Shown: positions 35,152-46,975, numbered from the stretch's first letter. The stretch is 64,000 nucleotides of DNA from Acanthosepion esculentum (GCA_964036315.1 OZ038487.1:55015909-55079908); one strand, 5' to 3'. Notes: generated by a model from the letters alone, not told the origin. A program made the numbers and translations.

Positions 35152-36025
35152 GAAGAGAGTTTTCCTGTTGTATTTTATTCAATAAACACATAAATTACTA
35201 TCTAGATGAATTTGTGTATTACTCTGGTTTTCTACATAGATCAGAACATCAAAGCAGATTTTGTAAAGTAACATTTTTTTTCTTGGGGATATCCATTGGA
35301 CACATGTGTATGACACAACTGACTAAATATCTTTAAATCTAGAGCCAATCATCTAATTTGAAGGCCTTTTTTGAATTCAACATGCAAAAATACATAAAAA
35401 CTTGTATTGAAGTCATAAACTTGTCAAAAAAAATTAGACCAGTGTTATCAAAAATGTCATGTGTAGAACACTGTATAAGCTTAAAAAGAAACAACATATA
35501 GTTGATTCACTTTCACTGTGGCCTTGTTAGAGTTTTGTTACCTGGCTATACTGGCCTACTTTGGGAAAACTAGGAAACTTTTATTGACTGGAAATAAATG
35601 ACTATGAATACTCTGACTGCAATTTCTCATTGTTACCACTATTTAGATTTTGATCAGATATTCTGTAGTACAGACTAAGCTAGACAACACCCTAACACAC
35701 AATATAATAAAAAATATGTCATGAAACAGGTCATAGTATGCTACTATATATCTACAGTGGTTTGAAAACAGCACTAAGCAATAAATAGTTCATAACACAA
35801 ACACTAAGAACTGATATTTCACCATATCTTGAAATTGTATATCTATGTCAACAGCAAGCAATGTAAGTTTTGTCAAGATGCATAAGGACACCAACAGCAA
35901 CAGAACATTTTTTACATACAGCAATAGTTTTACTGCATGCTTCTATTTGAACATAGATGAGCAACAAAGATTCATGTTGTATTAATGATTTTTAATTTAA
36001 AATATATTTTAATTTTCTAAATGGA
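35151..36025. other. Unassigned AT-rich sequence
   Basis: No feature recognised. Confidence 0.4.
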
Positions 36026-36410
36026 GCATAGTTTTTCTTGCCAGAATCTATTTTACACATTTATCAGACTATCATTCATTCATGATTTGAATAACAATAA
36101 TGATTTATTCAAACTCAAGATAGAATAATTTCCACTGACATGAAGTGGAAAGATTATTTTGAATCAATTGCTAGGTCTACTGCTAGGAATGTTGGTTCAC
36201 TGTGTTGTGCTGAAAAATTTTTCTTGCCCAAATCTATCTTACATATTTATAAGTCTACCATTCATCTATACATCAAATATTGCTACCACATATAGTCAGG
36301 TGCTTCTGCTATGTATTTAGAGATTCCTGATAAAATACAAAGAAGAATCTACTATATTATTGGTCCTGATTTGGAATATTTGTTGTTTCAACAATCTTTG
36401 GTATTATAAC
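36026..36410 (+). pseudogene. LINE reverse transcriptase C-terminal fragments, plus strand
   Basis: From about 36125 the plus strand reads ISTDMKWKDYFESIARSTAR, then NVGSLCCAEKFFLPKSILHI, YKSTIHL, YCYHIWSGASAMYLEIPDK and IQRRIYYIIGPDLEY. It then stops near 36405. These are the thumb-region blocks of the Jockey/CR1-like LINE. A second, shorter piece at 36026-36100 holds the same FLP...ILHIY segment, so two copies lie in tandem. Both lack 5' and 3' ends. Confidence 0.65.
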
Positions 36411-37889
36411 ATATCTTTAATATCTTTAGTATTATAACCTAGTCATATACTTTGTGCCTATAATAACATCTCTAATAATCAAAGATGAGAATATTAGTAA
36501 AAAAAAAAAATATCAATTTATAATATTGGAGGACAGAGATAAATATGAAGAAATCATTTTTTCTTAAAATAAAAAAGAGATTTGAGTGAAGATAAAATCA
36601 CATACTTCCTGAAAGAGTAATATACACAACTTTAAAAATGATTTTTATATAATCATCTATTTCAATTTCATAAGAATCTCAATATAAGTTTTTCAGGTAT
36701 TATACTTACAAAGCCAGCAAGCTGGGATAAAGATACAAAACTCTCTAACTTTATACAAAAAAGGTAATATAAACAATAAACCATGAAAAAAATAGATGGT
36801 ATATCTATATATTCTGTGTACATTTTTTTCATAACATACACCACCCCAATAATCTGTAGGATTCTAATTTTGACCAGACCGGTTTATATTTACAGTGTTT
36901 TGTGTAATGAAACATAATTATATGCAAGTGATTTTTGTTGGTGAGGGTCATCTGTGTACATAATTTGTGTCCAGGGATTATTTTATGTAATATGAATGTG
37001 TTTAACTAGATTAAAAAATGGTAAGAAACAGTCCCAACCCCACAAAAAAGGGAAAAAAATAAAATGGAAGAAAAAAAGAAGGAAAAAAGACAAGGGGAAA
37101 GAAATAAAGCTAAGCAAGTACATATATTAAGAAAGGGAGGCGGCGTTATGATGAATTATATCTATTACAAACAGCACGCAAATCAGGTGAGAGGCAATGC
37201 TTTGAGAACTTTGGAAGAATAACTATAAAAAATGTTTTTGAAAAAAAAAAAATGATATGGGGAATCATAATTCACAGTGGGGAAAATGAAAGGTAAGGGA
37301 AGAGAGATCTTTATTTTTAACTCTGACCACTGCAGTTATTGCACTGGCAGCAACAACCACAAGAGCCACCATCTTAATTGTCTTCACCCATTTTGGAAGG
37401 GATACAATATGCAACGAAATTCAAGGGAGATAACTATTCCAGGATGGGTGTGTAAAAAAAAAGAAATGGAGAATAAAAAAAACAGCAAACAATTTTATAC
37501 ATAAAATAGAAATGAAGATTAGAAAAATGGAATTAACAAACAACAAAAAAAAATGTAAGGTAAAGTGAAAAACAAAAAAATATATGTCTCCATTATTTGA
37601 TCATTAGTGTGAGAGAGACAAGCTCTTGCACAGGAAGGAAGGACTTCACTCTGATGATTCAACTCATCTCATTATTCGTTGAAGATCCGTATCTGTGGAC
37701 TTAATCAGGATTTGGCATTCATCAAGTTTCTGTATGTAAATCTAATAAACATCTCATATATGCTCAGTAAAAAAATAGAAACAGGAACAACAGAAGAAAG
37801 AATAAAGAGTTGTGTTTCTTCTTTTTTACGATTGGAGTCAGAAAGAATGTCCTCATTTAAATAAGTGTATAGATTAATCCAAAATTGAG
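36411..37889. other. Unassigned AT-rich sequence, 1.5 kb
   Basis: No feature recognised. It becomes increasingly purine-rich on the plus strand from about 37020 (AAAAAGGGAAAAAAATAAAA). Confidence 0.4.
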
Positions 37890-38645
37890 AAAAAAAATAA
37901 AGGGGAAGACATGAAAGAACAAGGAGGGGGAGAAAGAAAGAAAGAAGAACAATGAATTAAAGACAGAAGGAAAGAAAAAGAGAAAGAGAACAGAAACTGA
38001 GAGAAAATAGAAATAGGAAATTATAAAATAGACAGAAACTTAAAAAAGAAAGAAATACTAGAGAACGAAAAAAGAAAAGTATAGAACAAAGAATAAAAAG
38101 AAGAAATGAATGAAAAAGAAAAATGTGAGAATGAAGAGGAGAAAAATAAACAGAAGTGAGAAAAAGAAAGAAAAAGAAAAAGGAAAGAAAGGGAATAAAA
38201 ATGAAAGAGAAAAAACTTTCTTAAAGTAGTATAGAAGAAATAGGGGTAATAAATTAGAATAAATCAAAATTAAGAAAGAAAAGAGAAGTTTAAAGAATTT
38301 AAAGAGAAAAGAATAGATAATAGTTTGAAGATAAAGAAAGAAATGACAAGGAAAAATAGAAAGATTAAATAAAAAGATGAGAAGGAAAGAAGAAGGAAAA
38401 ATAGAAAGATAAAATAAAAAATGAAAAGGAAAAATAGAAAGAAAAGGAAAAGAAGAAAGAAAAAACAAGGGGAAAAAGAAAGAAAAAAGAAAAAATAGGA
38501 AAAATAAAAAGAAAAAATGAAAGAAAAATAGAAATAAAAATAAAAAATAAAGAAAAAACAAGGGGAAAAGAAAGAAAAAGACAAGGGAAAATAGAAAGAA
38601 AGGGAAAAGAAGTAAAAAAAGACAAGGGAAAATGGAAAGAAAGAA
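37890..38645. repeat. Polypurine tract, about 750 bp
   Basis: The plus strand is almost entirely A and G (GAAAGAAAAAGAGAAAGAG style), with scattered T and C. The long Phe/Leu/Ser frames on the opposite strand are low-complexity artefacts of this tract. Such strand-asymmetric tracts can form triplex structures. Confidence 0.9.
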
Positions 38646-39424
38646 ATTATAAAATTAATTTGTATATGAAGAATATGAAAAGGCCACACATATCTCAGAA
38701 AAAGACATCTTTAGAACAGGAAATACCAGCATTGTCATATAATAACATGAAATACAAAAAAAAGTAGGAGACGAAAGATTTTTAAATCATAGTCTGAATT
38801 AATTTCATTCAAGCCACTGTTTTCTAATATGTACAAATACAGGCTGTTAGTTATTCATGTAAAATCTATTTTGTGCCTATTGTATTTTGGTTCTGACTTT
38901 AATATACTTTTCTATAGCATTCTGTTTTGCATCTTTCATTTCCCAATCCAAGAAAGCAAATTTGATTCATCTAATATGCACATTTCTTGCTGTTATATAA
39001 TTTAAGGGAAAAAAGAAGTCATTTCTGTCCATAGCTTTGAAAACACTCAGAAACATATAAACAGAACCAAAGATAGATATTATTATTATTATTATCATAC
39101 AAGGATCTTTCATTGGTGTAAAACAAATAGACAGCTTAAATATTTTACTGAATGGATTATCAGATCAGAGAAAAATTAATTTAAAATATATTTTTTTTAA
39201 ATTTGCTATATTTATAGTAGAGAGTTCAGTCTCAGTATTTGTGGGAAAAAATGTAGTTGTAGGAATCATCACATTCAGTTTCACAGTTCAATGTGATCTT
39301 TCCATGGTACATATAGCATCTATTTTATTACTATAAATGTTATTTTTCATGGGTACACATGTGAGACGTTATCCCTATTTTTTTTTGTTAGTGAAATTAA
39401 TAGCAACCGTTTTGAATATTGAAC
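38646..39424. other. Unassigned AT-rich sequence
   Basis: An (ATT)n run lies at about 39080-39096. Nothing else recognised. Confidence 0.4.
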
Positions 39425-39765
39425 TTTCAGCTATGGTAGCTAGACTTTATGAATTTAAGCACATAACTAGATTGTCAGCAAGATCTAACCATTTTACAGT
39501 TTAAACTTCTAGGTGTAACAATCAACAGTTTCTTCTATCGCACTTCTTACTTGTGGAACTCTCTTCCAGCTTCTTGCTTCCCAGTGAACTTTGATCCTCA
39601 AAAGTTTAAATGCAATGTCAATCATTATCTTCTGAATTCTTATCCTTTTATTGCACTCTCTCCTTAATAGTAGTTTTTCTCATATTCTGTAACACTCAGT
39701 AATCCCTTGCATCCTAGTGGCTTTATTACCTTGTTTGGAGTGAAATGATTTTAAAGAAACACAAA
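39425..39765 (+). pseudogene. LINE 3' end, plus strand
   Basis: It encodes decayed FYRTSYLWNSLPASCFPVNF and FKCNVNHYLL blocks of the LINE C-terminus at about 39535-39640. The 3' UTR follows (TCTCATATTCTGTAACACTC, ending GTTTGGAGTGAAATGATTTT). It faces a minus-strand copy starting 100 bp downstream. Confidence 0.65.
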
Positions 39766-39865
39766 AAAAAAACAGCTTAAACTGACAAGTCCCATAAAAG
39801 AAAGCTTATGTCTCTAACAGGATTTGAAACTGAAGGTAACATATCTAGATTTATTGAATTTTTTT

Positions 39866-40310
39866 TTTAGTTCACCCACCAAGCAAGGCAGTAAAACAAC
39901 TGAGGCACAAGGGGTTACTGGGTGTGAAAGAATTAGAAATGGAAACATTGCTAAGGAGCAAGAACAAAAGATGCGTAATCAGGAGGACAGTAGATAGCAA
40001 TTGACATTACATTTACATTTTTGATGATTAAAGTTGGCTGGAAAACATGGAGCCGGAAGGGAGTTCCACAAGTGAGAAGTCTGAGAAAAGAAACTGTTAA
40101 CATAGAATTTATGGTTACTTTTAGCCAACTCAATTGTAAATTGATGAGATCTTGATACCAGTCTAGTACTGTGCTTAAATTCATAGTACCATAGTGAAAA
40201 GTTTATCCAAACAACTACCATGAAAGTATTTATAAAAAAGGTACAAAGGCATCTTTATGGCAACTTTATGGGAAAGTGACTGAAGCCAAGATGTCAGGTC
40301 AGAATGAGAA
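39866..40310 (-). pseudogene. LINE 3' end, minus strand
   Basis: The minus-strand frames contain FKHSTRLVSRSHQFTIELAK, FYVNSFFSQTSHLWNSLPAP, CFPANFNHQKCKCNVNCYL and a 3' tail ending in a poly-T stretch at 39860-39868. It is one of the better preserved older copies of this family, with at least one frameshift near 39990. Together with 39425-39765 it forms a tail-to-tail pair. Confidence 0.7.
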
Positions 40311-40889
40311 ATGCACATTCCTTAATTCAAACCTTTGTGGCCAAACTGGTGGTCATGCATTTCAGCTATAGAAATGGTTTCCCTGATGGAAAAAAGGGAG
40401 TACAAGTTTGATTCCTGTTGGGAGGCACAATCTTTCTTTCGTAGGATTTCTCAATCTAGGGTGGCTGTTATTGATTGGTTTAAGGAATATAAAAAAAATC
40501 ACAAAAAAAAACAAGGCTAGAAACTCAAACATGTTTACCCACTAAAAATAATGTTTAACGTAATAAGAAATAATGTCAGATAAAAAAATATCATGCATAT
40601 ATAAATTCTGTATATTTCAGTAGCAATTGTTTGTTTAAACATGTATTTTTAATAATGTATATATATATATATTACACATAAGTGGAAAATATATAAAGTG
40701 GAAAAAGGTTTTAAGATAAGACAAGGGATACTTTGCAATAGAAAGTCAAAAAAGACGAGTGATATTGTGAGGTATTGTGAGCAGGTACTGCAAAATACAT
40801 AACCTGAATCACTTCCCAAAATCTGTCCTAATGAGCAAACATCAACATTTTAAAATTTCTAAAATTTTCAGCACCCAACTATCTCTCTC

Positions 40890-40943
<54 letters not shown>

Positions 40944-41060
40944 AAATAATCAAATTATGCTAATAGATACAAAAATGATTTTGAAATAGTGTTCATTATC
41001 AAAGATTGAGCCAGTGCAAAGTTCAGAAAGTTTGATGCCTTCTAAAACAAAGAATTCCAT

Positions 41061-41112
<52 letters not shown>

Positions 41113-41199
41113 TTCTATGGAAATAATTGATTTTATTTTTAGTCCAACATTACCTTTTATTACTTTAAAACATTGTATTTTAGTGGATACACATGTTTA
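40311..41199. other. AT-rich sequence with several TA microsatellites
   Basis: TA or CT/TA microsatellites lie at 40657-40671, 40885-40940 and 41060-41111. The open frame at 40335-40520 has no recognised domain. Confidence 0.55.
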
Positions 41200-41595
41200 C
41201 CAGGCTGCCTCTAAGATACAAGAGATTACTGAGTTGAGAGAATATGAGAAAAAACACTATTAAAGAGAGAGAACAATAAAAGAACAGTAATTAAAAAGAC
41301 AGAAGTTAACAATTGACATTGCATTTAAATTTTTGAAGATCAAATTTAATTGGTAAGCAAAAACCAAGAAAAGAGTTTCACAAGTCTGAATTGTGAGACA
41401 AAAAATTGTTAACGTAAAACTTATGGTTACATCTAGTCATTTAAATTGTAAAAGGATGAGATCTTCCTGCCATACTAGTATTGCTCTTAAATTCATTCTA
41501 GGTACCAAAGAGGAAAGCTTAGAGCAGTTACCATGAAAATATTTATAGAAAAGGCAAAAGAAAGCTACATTACGACAATGGAATGTGAATAAAAA
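41200..41595 (-). pseudogene. LINE 3' end, minus strand, decayed
   Basis: The plus strand follows the usual inverted LINE tail plan: GAGATTACTGAGTTGAGAGA, AATTGACATTGCATTTAAAT, AAGAGTTTCACAAGTCTGAA, and a TAGAAAAGGCAAAAG segment. No frame is intact. Confidence 0.55.
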
Positions 41596-41979
41596 TGACT
41601 TGCAAAATAAAATCCAATATAGTGTCTTTACATGGTTTTATATGATAAATGATTGATATGAAATATCTGAACAAAGTGTCTAAAGATGGAATATGTGTTA
41701 ACTTGTTGGATGTTAATAACTCTAACAGGGTCGGTTGAGTGTTGATCTATTATTTTCCCCATTGTTATTATTTGCTGACTGTAATGGGGTTGATATTAAT
41801 CACATGAAATTAAAATGCATAAACATACAACGATGACAACAATAAAAATTTGAGAACTGTGTTGACATAAATAACAAGAATTTGTATTTTCTTTTTGTGA
41901 TGTGAATTACAGAATATTGGTATTGTGTGTGTAAAAATATTCTCAGTGTCTTTTTTGTTTAAAAGTCAGTGTTTACTTG
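41596..41979. other. Unassigned AT-rich sequence
   Basis: No feature recognised. Confidence 0.4.
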
Positions 41980-42320
41980 GTTTGGTTCTGAGAATTTCAT
42001 TTGTCAGCATGGCACTTGACATGGTTTGGTTCTGAGAATTTTGTTTGTAAGGATGACATTTGACATTGTCTATTTTTGATCTTCACAAAGTGCTGGCTAG
42101 ACGTGTGTTTTTGTACTGTTACTGCTACTTGTCTATGGTTCTCTACTCTTTTGTGGTGGAAGGGTAGTTTTTATAATAATGAGAATTAGGATGACGAAAT
42201 ATCCTTCTTTTCTATTATCACTGATGACAAGGTTATTTTTCAATGATGAAATATCCTTATATTTTTATCATCGCTGATGGCAAGGTTTTTTTTAGAATGA
42301 TGAAATGTCATCATCATTCT
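41980..42320. repeat. Two short imperfect tandem duplications
   Basis: TGGTTTGGTTCTGAGAATTT occurs twice near 41980 and 42023. A unit of about 60 bp with GATGA(C)GAAAT(A)TCCTT and GATGACAAGG occurs two to three times at 42188-42310. Both look like local duplications in non-coding DNA. Confidence 0.6.
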
Positions 42321-43028
42321 GGATAATAACATAACTTTTTTTTTCTTGACATTTCACTCCTTTTACATGAGCATTATCAAAACATAATTGAAAAACAAAA
42401 ATGTGATATGTACATAGAAAATATGTTAAAATATAAATATGTTTCTTGGATATAGAAAAATAAAAATGAATAAAAGAAAGTTGGGGTGAGAAAAATCAAG
42501 CATTTATAAATATCTATAGAAAACGGAACAAGAAAATATCACATTGAGTGCATAGGTATATTTTTAAATTTTATTAACTGTAAATTTTTTTCAAATTGAC
42601 TGCAGCATTTTTAAGTAACAGAGTTGCCATAATAATGACTTTTGCTTACATCTTTTTCAGTGAATTATTAACTCCCTTTCCCGGCAAAGATGTGTATATA
42701 CATTTTTACTGAAAGTGTTTTTTTCAGACATGGAGGAATAAACACGTTAAAACATAACGTTCAAAAACCAGGTAGACATGTGTTTATATGTCGATCTTGA
42801 TTCTTTTTATGCACTTCTGATCTTGAAACATCATCTGGTAGAGGTGTTAGCAACCACTTGGGTACTTCAAAGGGTCTCGGTTTCTAATTTACTAATAAAT
42901 ACAAAAATTCGTCTGAAAATGAAACGTTTTTCCCAAAATAATTGGTGGGGAAGGGTTAATAATATAAAAGGAGCAAAATGTCAACAAGAAAAGTTTACAA
43001 AATTAAACTGTTTTTCACAGTGGTTGGA
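42321..43028. other. Unassigned sequence
   Basis: The 99-residue plus-strand frame at 42778-43077 shows no recognised motif and runs into an inverted-repeat arm. I treat it as non-coding. Confidence 0.4.
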
Positions 43029-43655
43029 CAGTTGTGTCCCTAGGCAAAAATGTCCATGGATAATTGCGTACCTCTGATAATTTTTTGAAGTTATTATTTT
43101 TTTTTAAAGAGTTGTTTAATATAAAAATTTTCAGACCAATACCTTTAATTACCTTAAACAAGCAGAAAGGTAGTTACCATAAATAAAAAAAAAATGTCCT
43201 TTTTTTTAAAGCAAGAGAAAATTAATCTCACAGTTTCAGTTCACTCCACCAATGCATACCACAAAGATTTGGGATTTTATAGATTATATTTTTATTTGGA
43301 ACACATGGGTAAGTTCTGAAAATGAAACACTGATGGAAAAATATTTGTGGACGAGGAAAATTACAGCTACCACTATCATAAGAAAAATGCTGATGAAACA
43401 AAAGCCAATAGGCAATGTGTAGGCAATGTGTAGACTGTAGAGCGATATTGCAACATTGTTAATCTGTCATTGCATTTTAAACAAAAAATAAACTTTTTAT
43501 TTTTTTTATTTTATTCCTTTTTTAAAAATTTATGATTACTACCTATGTTTTTTTCAAAATTTATGTTATTTGCCTTTAAAAGCTTCAAAAAATTATCAGA
43601 GGTACGCAATTCTAGTGACGTGACGTCTTGGGACGCAAATGTCTGGTACGCAACT
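43029..43655. repeat. Inverted repeat of about 630 bp span (possible foldback element)
   Basis: The left arm near 43061-43094 contains AATTGCGTACCTCTGATAAT and TTTTTTGAAG. The exact inverse, starting CTTCAAAAAATTATCAGAGG, lies at 43580-43613, a perfect match of about 29 bp. Weaker inverted similarity extends outward (TTGTGTCCC... with TTGCGTACC..., and AAATGTCCATGG with ACATTTGCGTCCC). The interior is AT-rich and codes for nothing I recognise. Confidence 0.7.
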
Positions 43656-43784
43656 CTCCTAGAACCGTTTTTTATATATTCCATCTTTACGTGCTTTTAC
43701 ATCACGATTAAAAGTGAAAAATTTTTTTTGTATTTAACCAAATAACTAAAATTGTAACTAAGAGAAACTTGTAATAAATCTCTC

Positions 43785-43866
43785 TCTTTATTTATCTGTC
43801 TATATTTCTGAGATGTACACTATTTTTACATTATTCGGACTATTGTCCTCATCTTTGTTGCCATAT
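43785..43866 (-). repeat. PLE terminal-repeat end, solo fragment
   Basis: CTATATTTCTGAGATGTACA, then a TTACATTATTCGGACTATTG segment and TCCTCATCTTTGTTGCCATA match the outer end of the PLE terminal repeat seen at 51515 and 59941. No partner arm was found nearby. Confidence 0.65.
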
Positions 43867-44616
43867 ACACTCTCTTTATTTGTCATTTTATTTTGCTTTA
43901 ATCTCTTCATCTTTATCTTTTGTTCTGCATTAAACTCTGTATCTTATTTCTTTTTACTTTTCTGCTTTTAAAAATGCTTCTTCCCAGGCTATCTTTCTCC
44001 TTTCCAGTGTACTTATTTTACACATATAAAAATATCTGCTTTCTTAATCTAACAATGATGCAAATATTACATGTTATAGCCTCAGTGCATATACATGTCT
44101 GTTTATATAAATTCAGCTCATTGCTCATTTTATTGTTTAGACATTTATCTAACTACCTATTAATGCAAACACTCACTTTCAGCTGTATACCACTATTATT
44201 ATTGGCTGCATCATACAAGGCATATTTGCACAATCATATATAAAAAAAATGTAGAAATTATTCCTGTTTTTATGTCTTTTATTGCAAAAGGTTTACTTCC
44301 ATAAACATATTTATTAATATGTAGATTTGGAGGTGGCATCACTGAATATTGAAATATGTGAGTATAAAACAGCCATGTGGTTTTATTGGGACTTATTTAT
44401 CTAACAAGTTGCATCATGAATAAAATAACTGTCTTCAACTCCATCAGTCATGGTTTATTTATTTACTAAATACTTGTTTTAAGCTCCTTTTTTTTATGAA
44501 TTACTAGATCAGTATGTGTACCCCGTTGGTCGGTGTCAAGAATGCAGTGACTACAAACCAGACTTTTGTGATGTCAACAAAACACTCGTTTGACACTTTT
44601 GTAATGTCAACAAATA
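43867..44616. other. Unassigned AT-rich sequence
   Basis: The 107-residue frame at 43920-44243 is hydrophobic and low-complexity with no family likeness. CTTTTGTGATGTCAACAAAA and its near-copy at 44597-44614 are a short local duplication next to the MITE. Confidence 0.4.
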
Positions 44617-44696
44617 TTAGGTTGGTGCAAAAATAATGTCGTTTTTTGACATTCAACTTCATGTGAGAAAACGACATTATTTTTGCACCAACCTAA
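44617..44696. mobile_element. 80-bp mariner MITE resembling human MADE1
   Basis: The element begins TTAGGTTGGTGCAAAAATAA and ends with its inverse, TTTTTGCACCAACCTAA. Both sides have a TA dinucleotide (44615-44616 and 44697-44698), the mariner target-site duplication. Arms of about 33 bp surround a short non-palindromic centre. Human MADE1, an 80-bp MITE of Hsmar1, has the same length and the same first 16 terminal bases as I recall them. The element has no coding capacity and would need a mariner transposase in trans. Confidence 0.9.
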
Positions 44697-44698
44697 TA

Positions 44699-44994
44699 CT
44701 TGTTGTCACTTTCGTAATGCTTGTTGAGGTAGAGCCTTTGTAATCAAAGATACTATAGTACGCCTTTCTGGCGTCAGGCACCTCCCAATAGCACTTGCAC
44801 TAAGAGTGCTTGCTCGTTAATACTCGTTTGAAGATTAATCCGCACAATGATCCGAATAGAGGAATAGTATAGTGAATAGAGTTAAGAATGGCGGTTTAGA
44901 CTAGAAATGTGGATCCATATAGTATAGAGGATAGACTAGGAATAGCAATCAATTAGACACACACTACCTCCCATATATGCATTTCTTCTATGGT
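44699..44994. other. Unassigned sequence, less AT-rich
   Basis: No gene recognised. Confidence 0.35.
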
Positions 44995-45085
44995 CACGTG
45001 GTCTACTTAATTCAATAATGGGATCGCCTGTGTTTGCTCACTGGAGATCTATGTTCAAACTCCTAAACTGTGTTACCCGTCCTGG
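44995..45085 (+). other. Degenerate tRNA-like segment (possible)
   Basis: GGTCACGTGGTCTACTTAAT resembles a box A region and ATGTTCAAACTCC a box B. Between them CCTGTG...CACTGG could form an anticodon-like stem. The acceptor stem does not close well, so this is at best a tRNA pseudogene or tRNA-derived repeat. Confidence 0.25.
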
Positions 45086-45547
45086 TTGGTGGCTGACGAG
45101 GACAGAGTATTACATGTGCTTTCACATGTTGTATGTAGAAAATATTGGTAGTATCACAGAAAACATGATACCTAAGGTTTAAAATGAATATCTAAAAATT
45201 AAAAATTTTTCTTGGAGTTTTTATTTTAAATTAAAAAGAATAAAAACTTGTAATTCCAATGGATAATTTATTGCTAAAACAGATATATTTTGGAAAGCTT
45301 TTGCAATCCTTGATCACTTTTGAGAAATAAATGAAACAGTGACTAAGCTACATTGTATACGCTATAAATGCAAATTAACAAAGAAAAATTTGATTGTATT
45401 GAGTTTGAGAGACATGCATAAGCTGAAAGCACACATTAACAAAGCTTTTATTTTAGTTTTAACTTCAAGCTAACAGATTAAATTTAATATTTCCAATATG
45501 CAGCAGAATAATAGCAGAAGAAAAACAACAAAACATTTATATTTTTT
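45086..45547. other. Unassigned AT-rich sequence
   Basis: No feature recognised. Confidence 0.4.
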
Positions 45548-46090
45548 ATTTCAATGTCCATCTTATATATTTATGAGATGAGAAATTATTTACAGTATTT
45601 GCATTTGGACTATTGTCCTTATCTTTGTTGTTGTTATCACAACATTTCAGCCATTGTGCAATGCCTGTAACAAAAGCTTCAGTGAGTGCAGACAAGCATG
45701 AAAAATAGCAACAGCAGCACTCATCAGCAGGTAGCCAGGTTAGATTTAAAGTTCTCCACAGAGAAATGTCCTACAAGAAAATAGTCTGTGGATTAAAGTA
45801 CTGGTGACATAGTAATTGTGAGTTCAATCTGGACTCAGTAGAAACAGGGTGAGCAATAACTGAGCAGCACTAAAAATAATAACGAGACAAGATATCCCCC
45901 AGACATGTCTACCTGAGATATCTCAAGAACAGTCTACCCCCATAGATTAAGTAAAGGGTTCAGTTCAGAATTCTCTCTAAGTTACTTGGGTCAATATACA
46001 CCTGATGTAAGCCAGACGGCACAACGTCTGCAACATTGTTACAACAACAAGGACAATAATCCAAATGTAAATAGTCTATCCTATATATTT
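45548..46090. repeat. Inverted pair of PLE terminal repeats, no coding sequence between (pair 1)
   Basis: The left arm (45548-45690, minus) has GGACTATTGTCCTTATCTTT and ACAACATTTCAGCCATTGTG. The right arm (about 45800-46090, plus) has GTTCAATCTGGACTCAGTAG, AAGTAAAGGGTTCAGTTC, CAACATTGTTACAACAACAA and GGACAATAATCCAAATGTAA. The arms are head to head, outer ends outward. This copy is the most diverged of the pairs. Confidence 0.65.
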
Positions 46091-46233
46091 TATTCCAAAC
46101 AGGAATGAAACAATTATTTATTTTAATCAGGATGTCTACTCAATCACATATACCTACTAAATATAGTGTTTATAGTAATAATATATACACACATAAAGCT
46201 GCTTGGGAATAGTTACAGTTACTGTAAGCTTGG

Positions 46234-46392
46234 ATGTATGGGTGGTGTAATGATAATGGCTCTGAATTGAAAATCGGAGAGCCACATTCCAATTCGAGTC
46301 AGTTTCATTATATTCACTTATGTTCAAATACCCTTGGGAAAGTTATGAATCCATCTCTTCCTCCCCCATCTATGGGTTAATTAGTAGGACTT
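46234..46392 (+). mobile_element. tRNA-derived SINE, 3'-truncated
   Basis: Box A region GGGTGGTGTAATGATAATGG, AATCGGAGAGCC, box-B-like CCAATTCGAGTCAG, then TTCACTTATGTTCAAATACC. It breaks off after TTAGTAGGAC, so the tail hairpin is lost. Confidence 0.7.
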
Positions 46393-46599
46393 CTATCAAT
46401 AAGTCATTATTTCCAAATAATTCTTACAATCTAAAAATATTTAAAATAAATGACCTGTAAAAGGTTGGTAAGCCATAAAAAACAAATCAATCAATCTCAT
46501 AGATAGTATGTCCCTCTACCCCCAAATAAAAATATCTAAACATATAAATACTAGTGTGGTTCATTTATACGAATTTGATTTTTTGATGGGAATGATTTT

Positions 46600-46700
46600 G
46601 CTTAAAGGCACTATTCAGCCTTGCTTGATCAGCAGGGTCAGTGAAGTAAATCGGATCTAACAACAGTTTCCTCTGCCCAGGAGGAAGCAGATTTGAATCC
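46600..46700 (+). repeat. Second tRNA-like repeat family, copy 1
   Basis: AACAGTTTCCTCTGCCCAGG and AGGAAGCAGATTTGAATCC parallel the minus strand of 56760-56890 (TTTCTTCTGCAGAGTGGGAA, GCAGGTTTGAATTC). The box-B-like GATTTGAATCC suggests a tRNA origin different from the main SINE. Confidence 0.4.
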
Positions 46701-46795
46701 TAACAAAGAGCACATATTTTTCTTCAATAATATTTCTTGAATATTCAGGCCATTAGACAAAAATAAATAAATATACTCTTTAATAAATAAACAGT

Positions 46796-46818
46796 GTGTG
46801 TGTGTGTGTGTGTGTGTG
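46796..46818. repeat. GT microsatellite
   Basis: About 11 GT units. Confidence 0.95.
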
Positions 46819-46859
46819 CATAGATACATCTGTAGCATAATGGTAAAAATTGTATACAT

Positions 46860-46975
46860 TTACACAAGTAATTATTTTTCAACATAATCTTCTTCACTGC
46901 TAAAGCACATCATTCTGTTAATAAACACATGTCAGGCCACAAACTTATTGATCTACCCTTATAGACTTCAAATAC
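46860..46975 (-). pseudogene. Mariner-type transposase C-terminal tail fragment
   Basis: The minus strand reads INKFVA, a stop, HVFINRMMCFSSEEDYVEK and a stop. The ending (C...E..DYVEK) resembles the C-terminal tail of Tc1/mariner transposases and recurs at 58745-59130. Only about 30 codons are recognisable and the catalytic domain is absent. Confidence 0.4.

Noticed and set aside
38058..38689. Overlapping minus-strand frames of up to 167 residues rich in Phe, Leu and Ser
   Set aside because: They are the complement of a polypurine tract; low-complexity translation with no domain.
42778..43077. 99-residue plus-strand frame as a gene
   Set aside because: No domain likeness, and its 3' end is one arm of an inverted repeat.
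43920..44243. 107-residue plus-strand frame
   Set aside because: Hydrophobic and low-complexity, beginning soon after a PLE fragment; no recognised motif.
44995..45085. Functional tRNA gene
   Set aside because: Box-like sequences are present but the acceptor and T arms do not pair properly; kept only as a weak tRNA-like segment.
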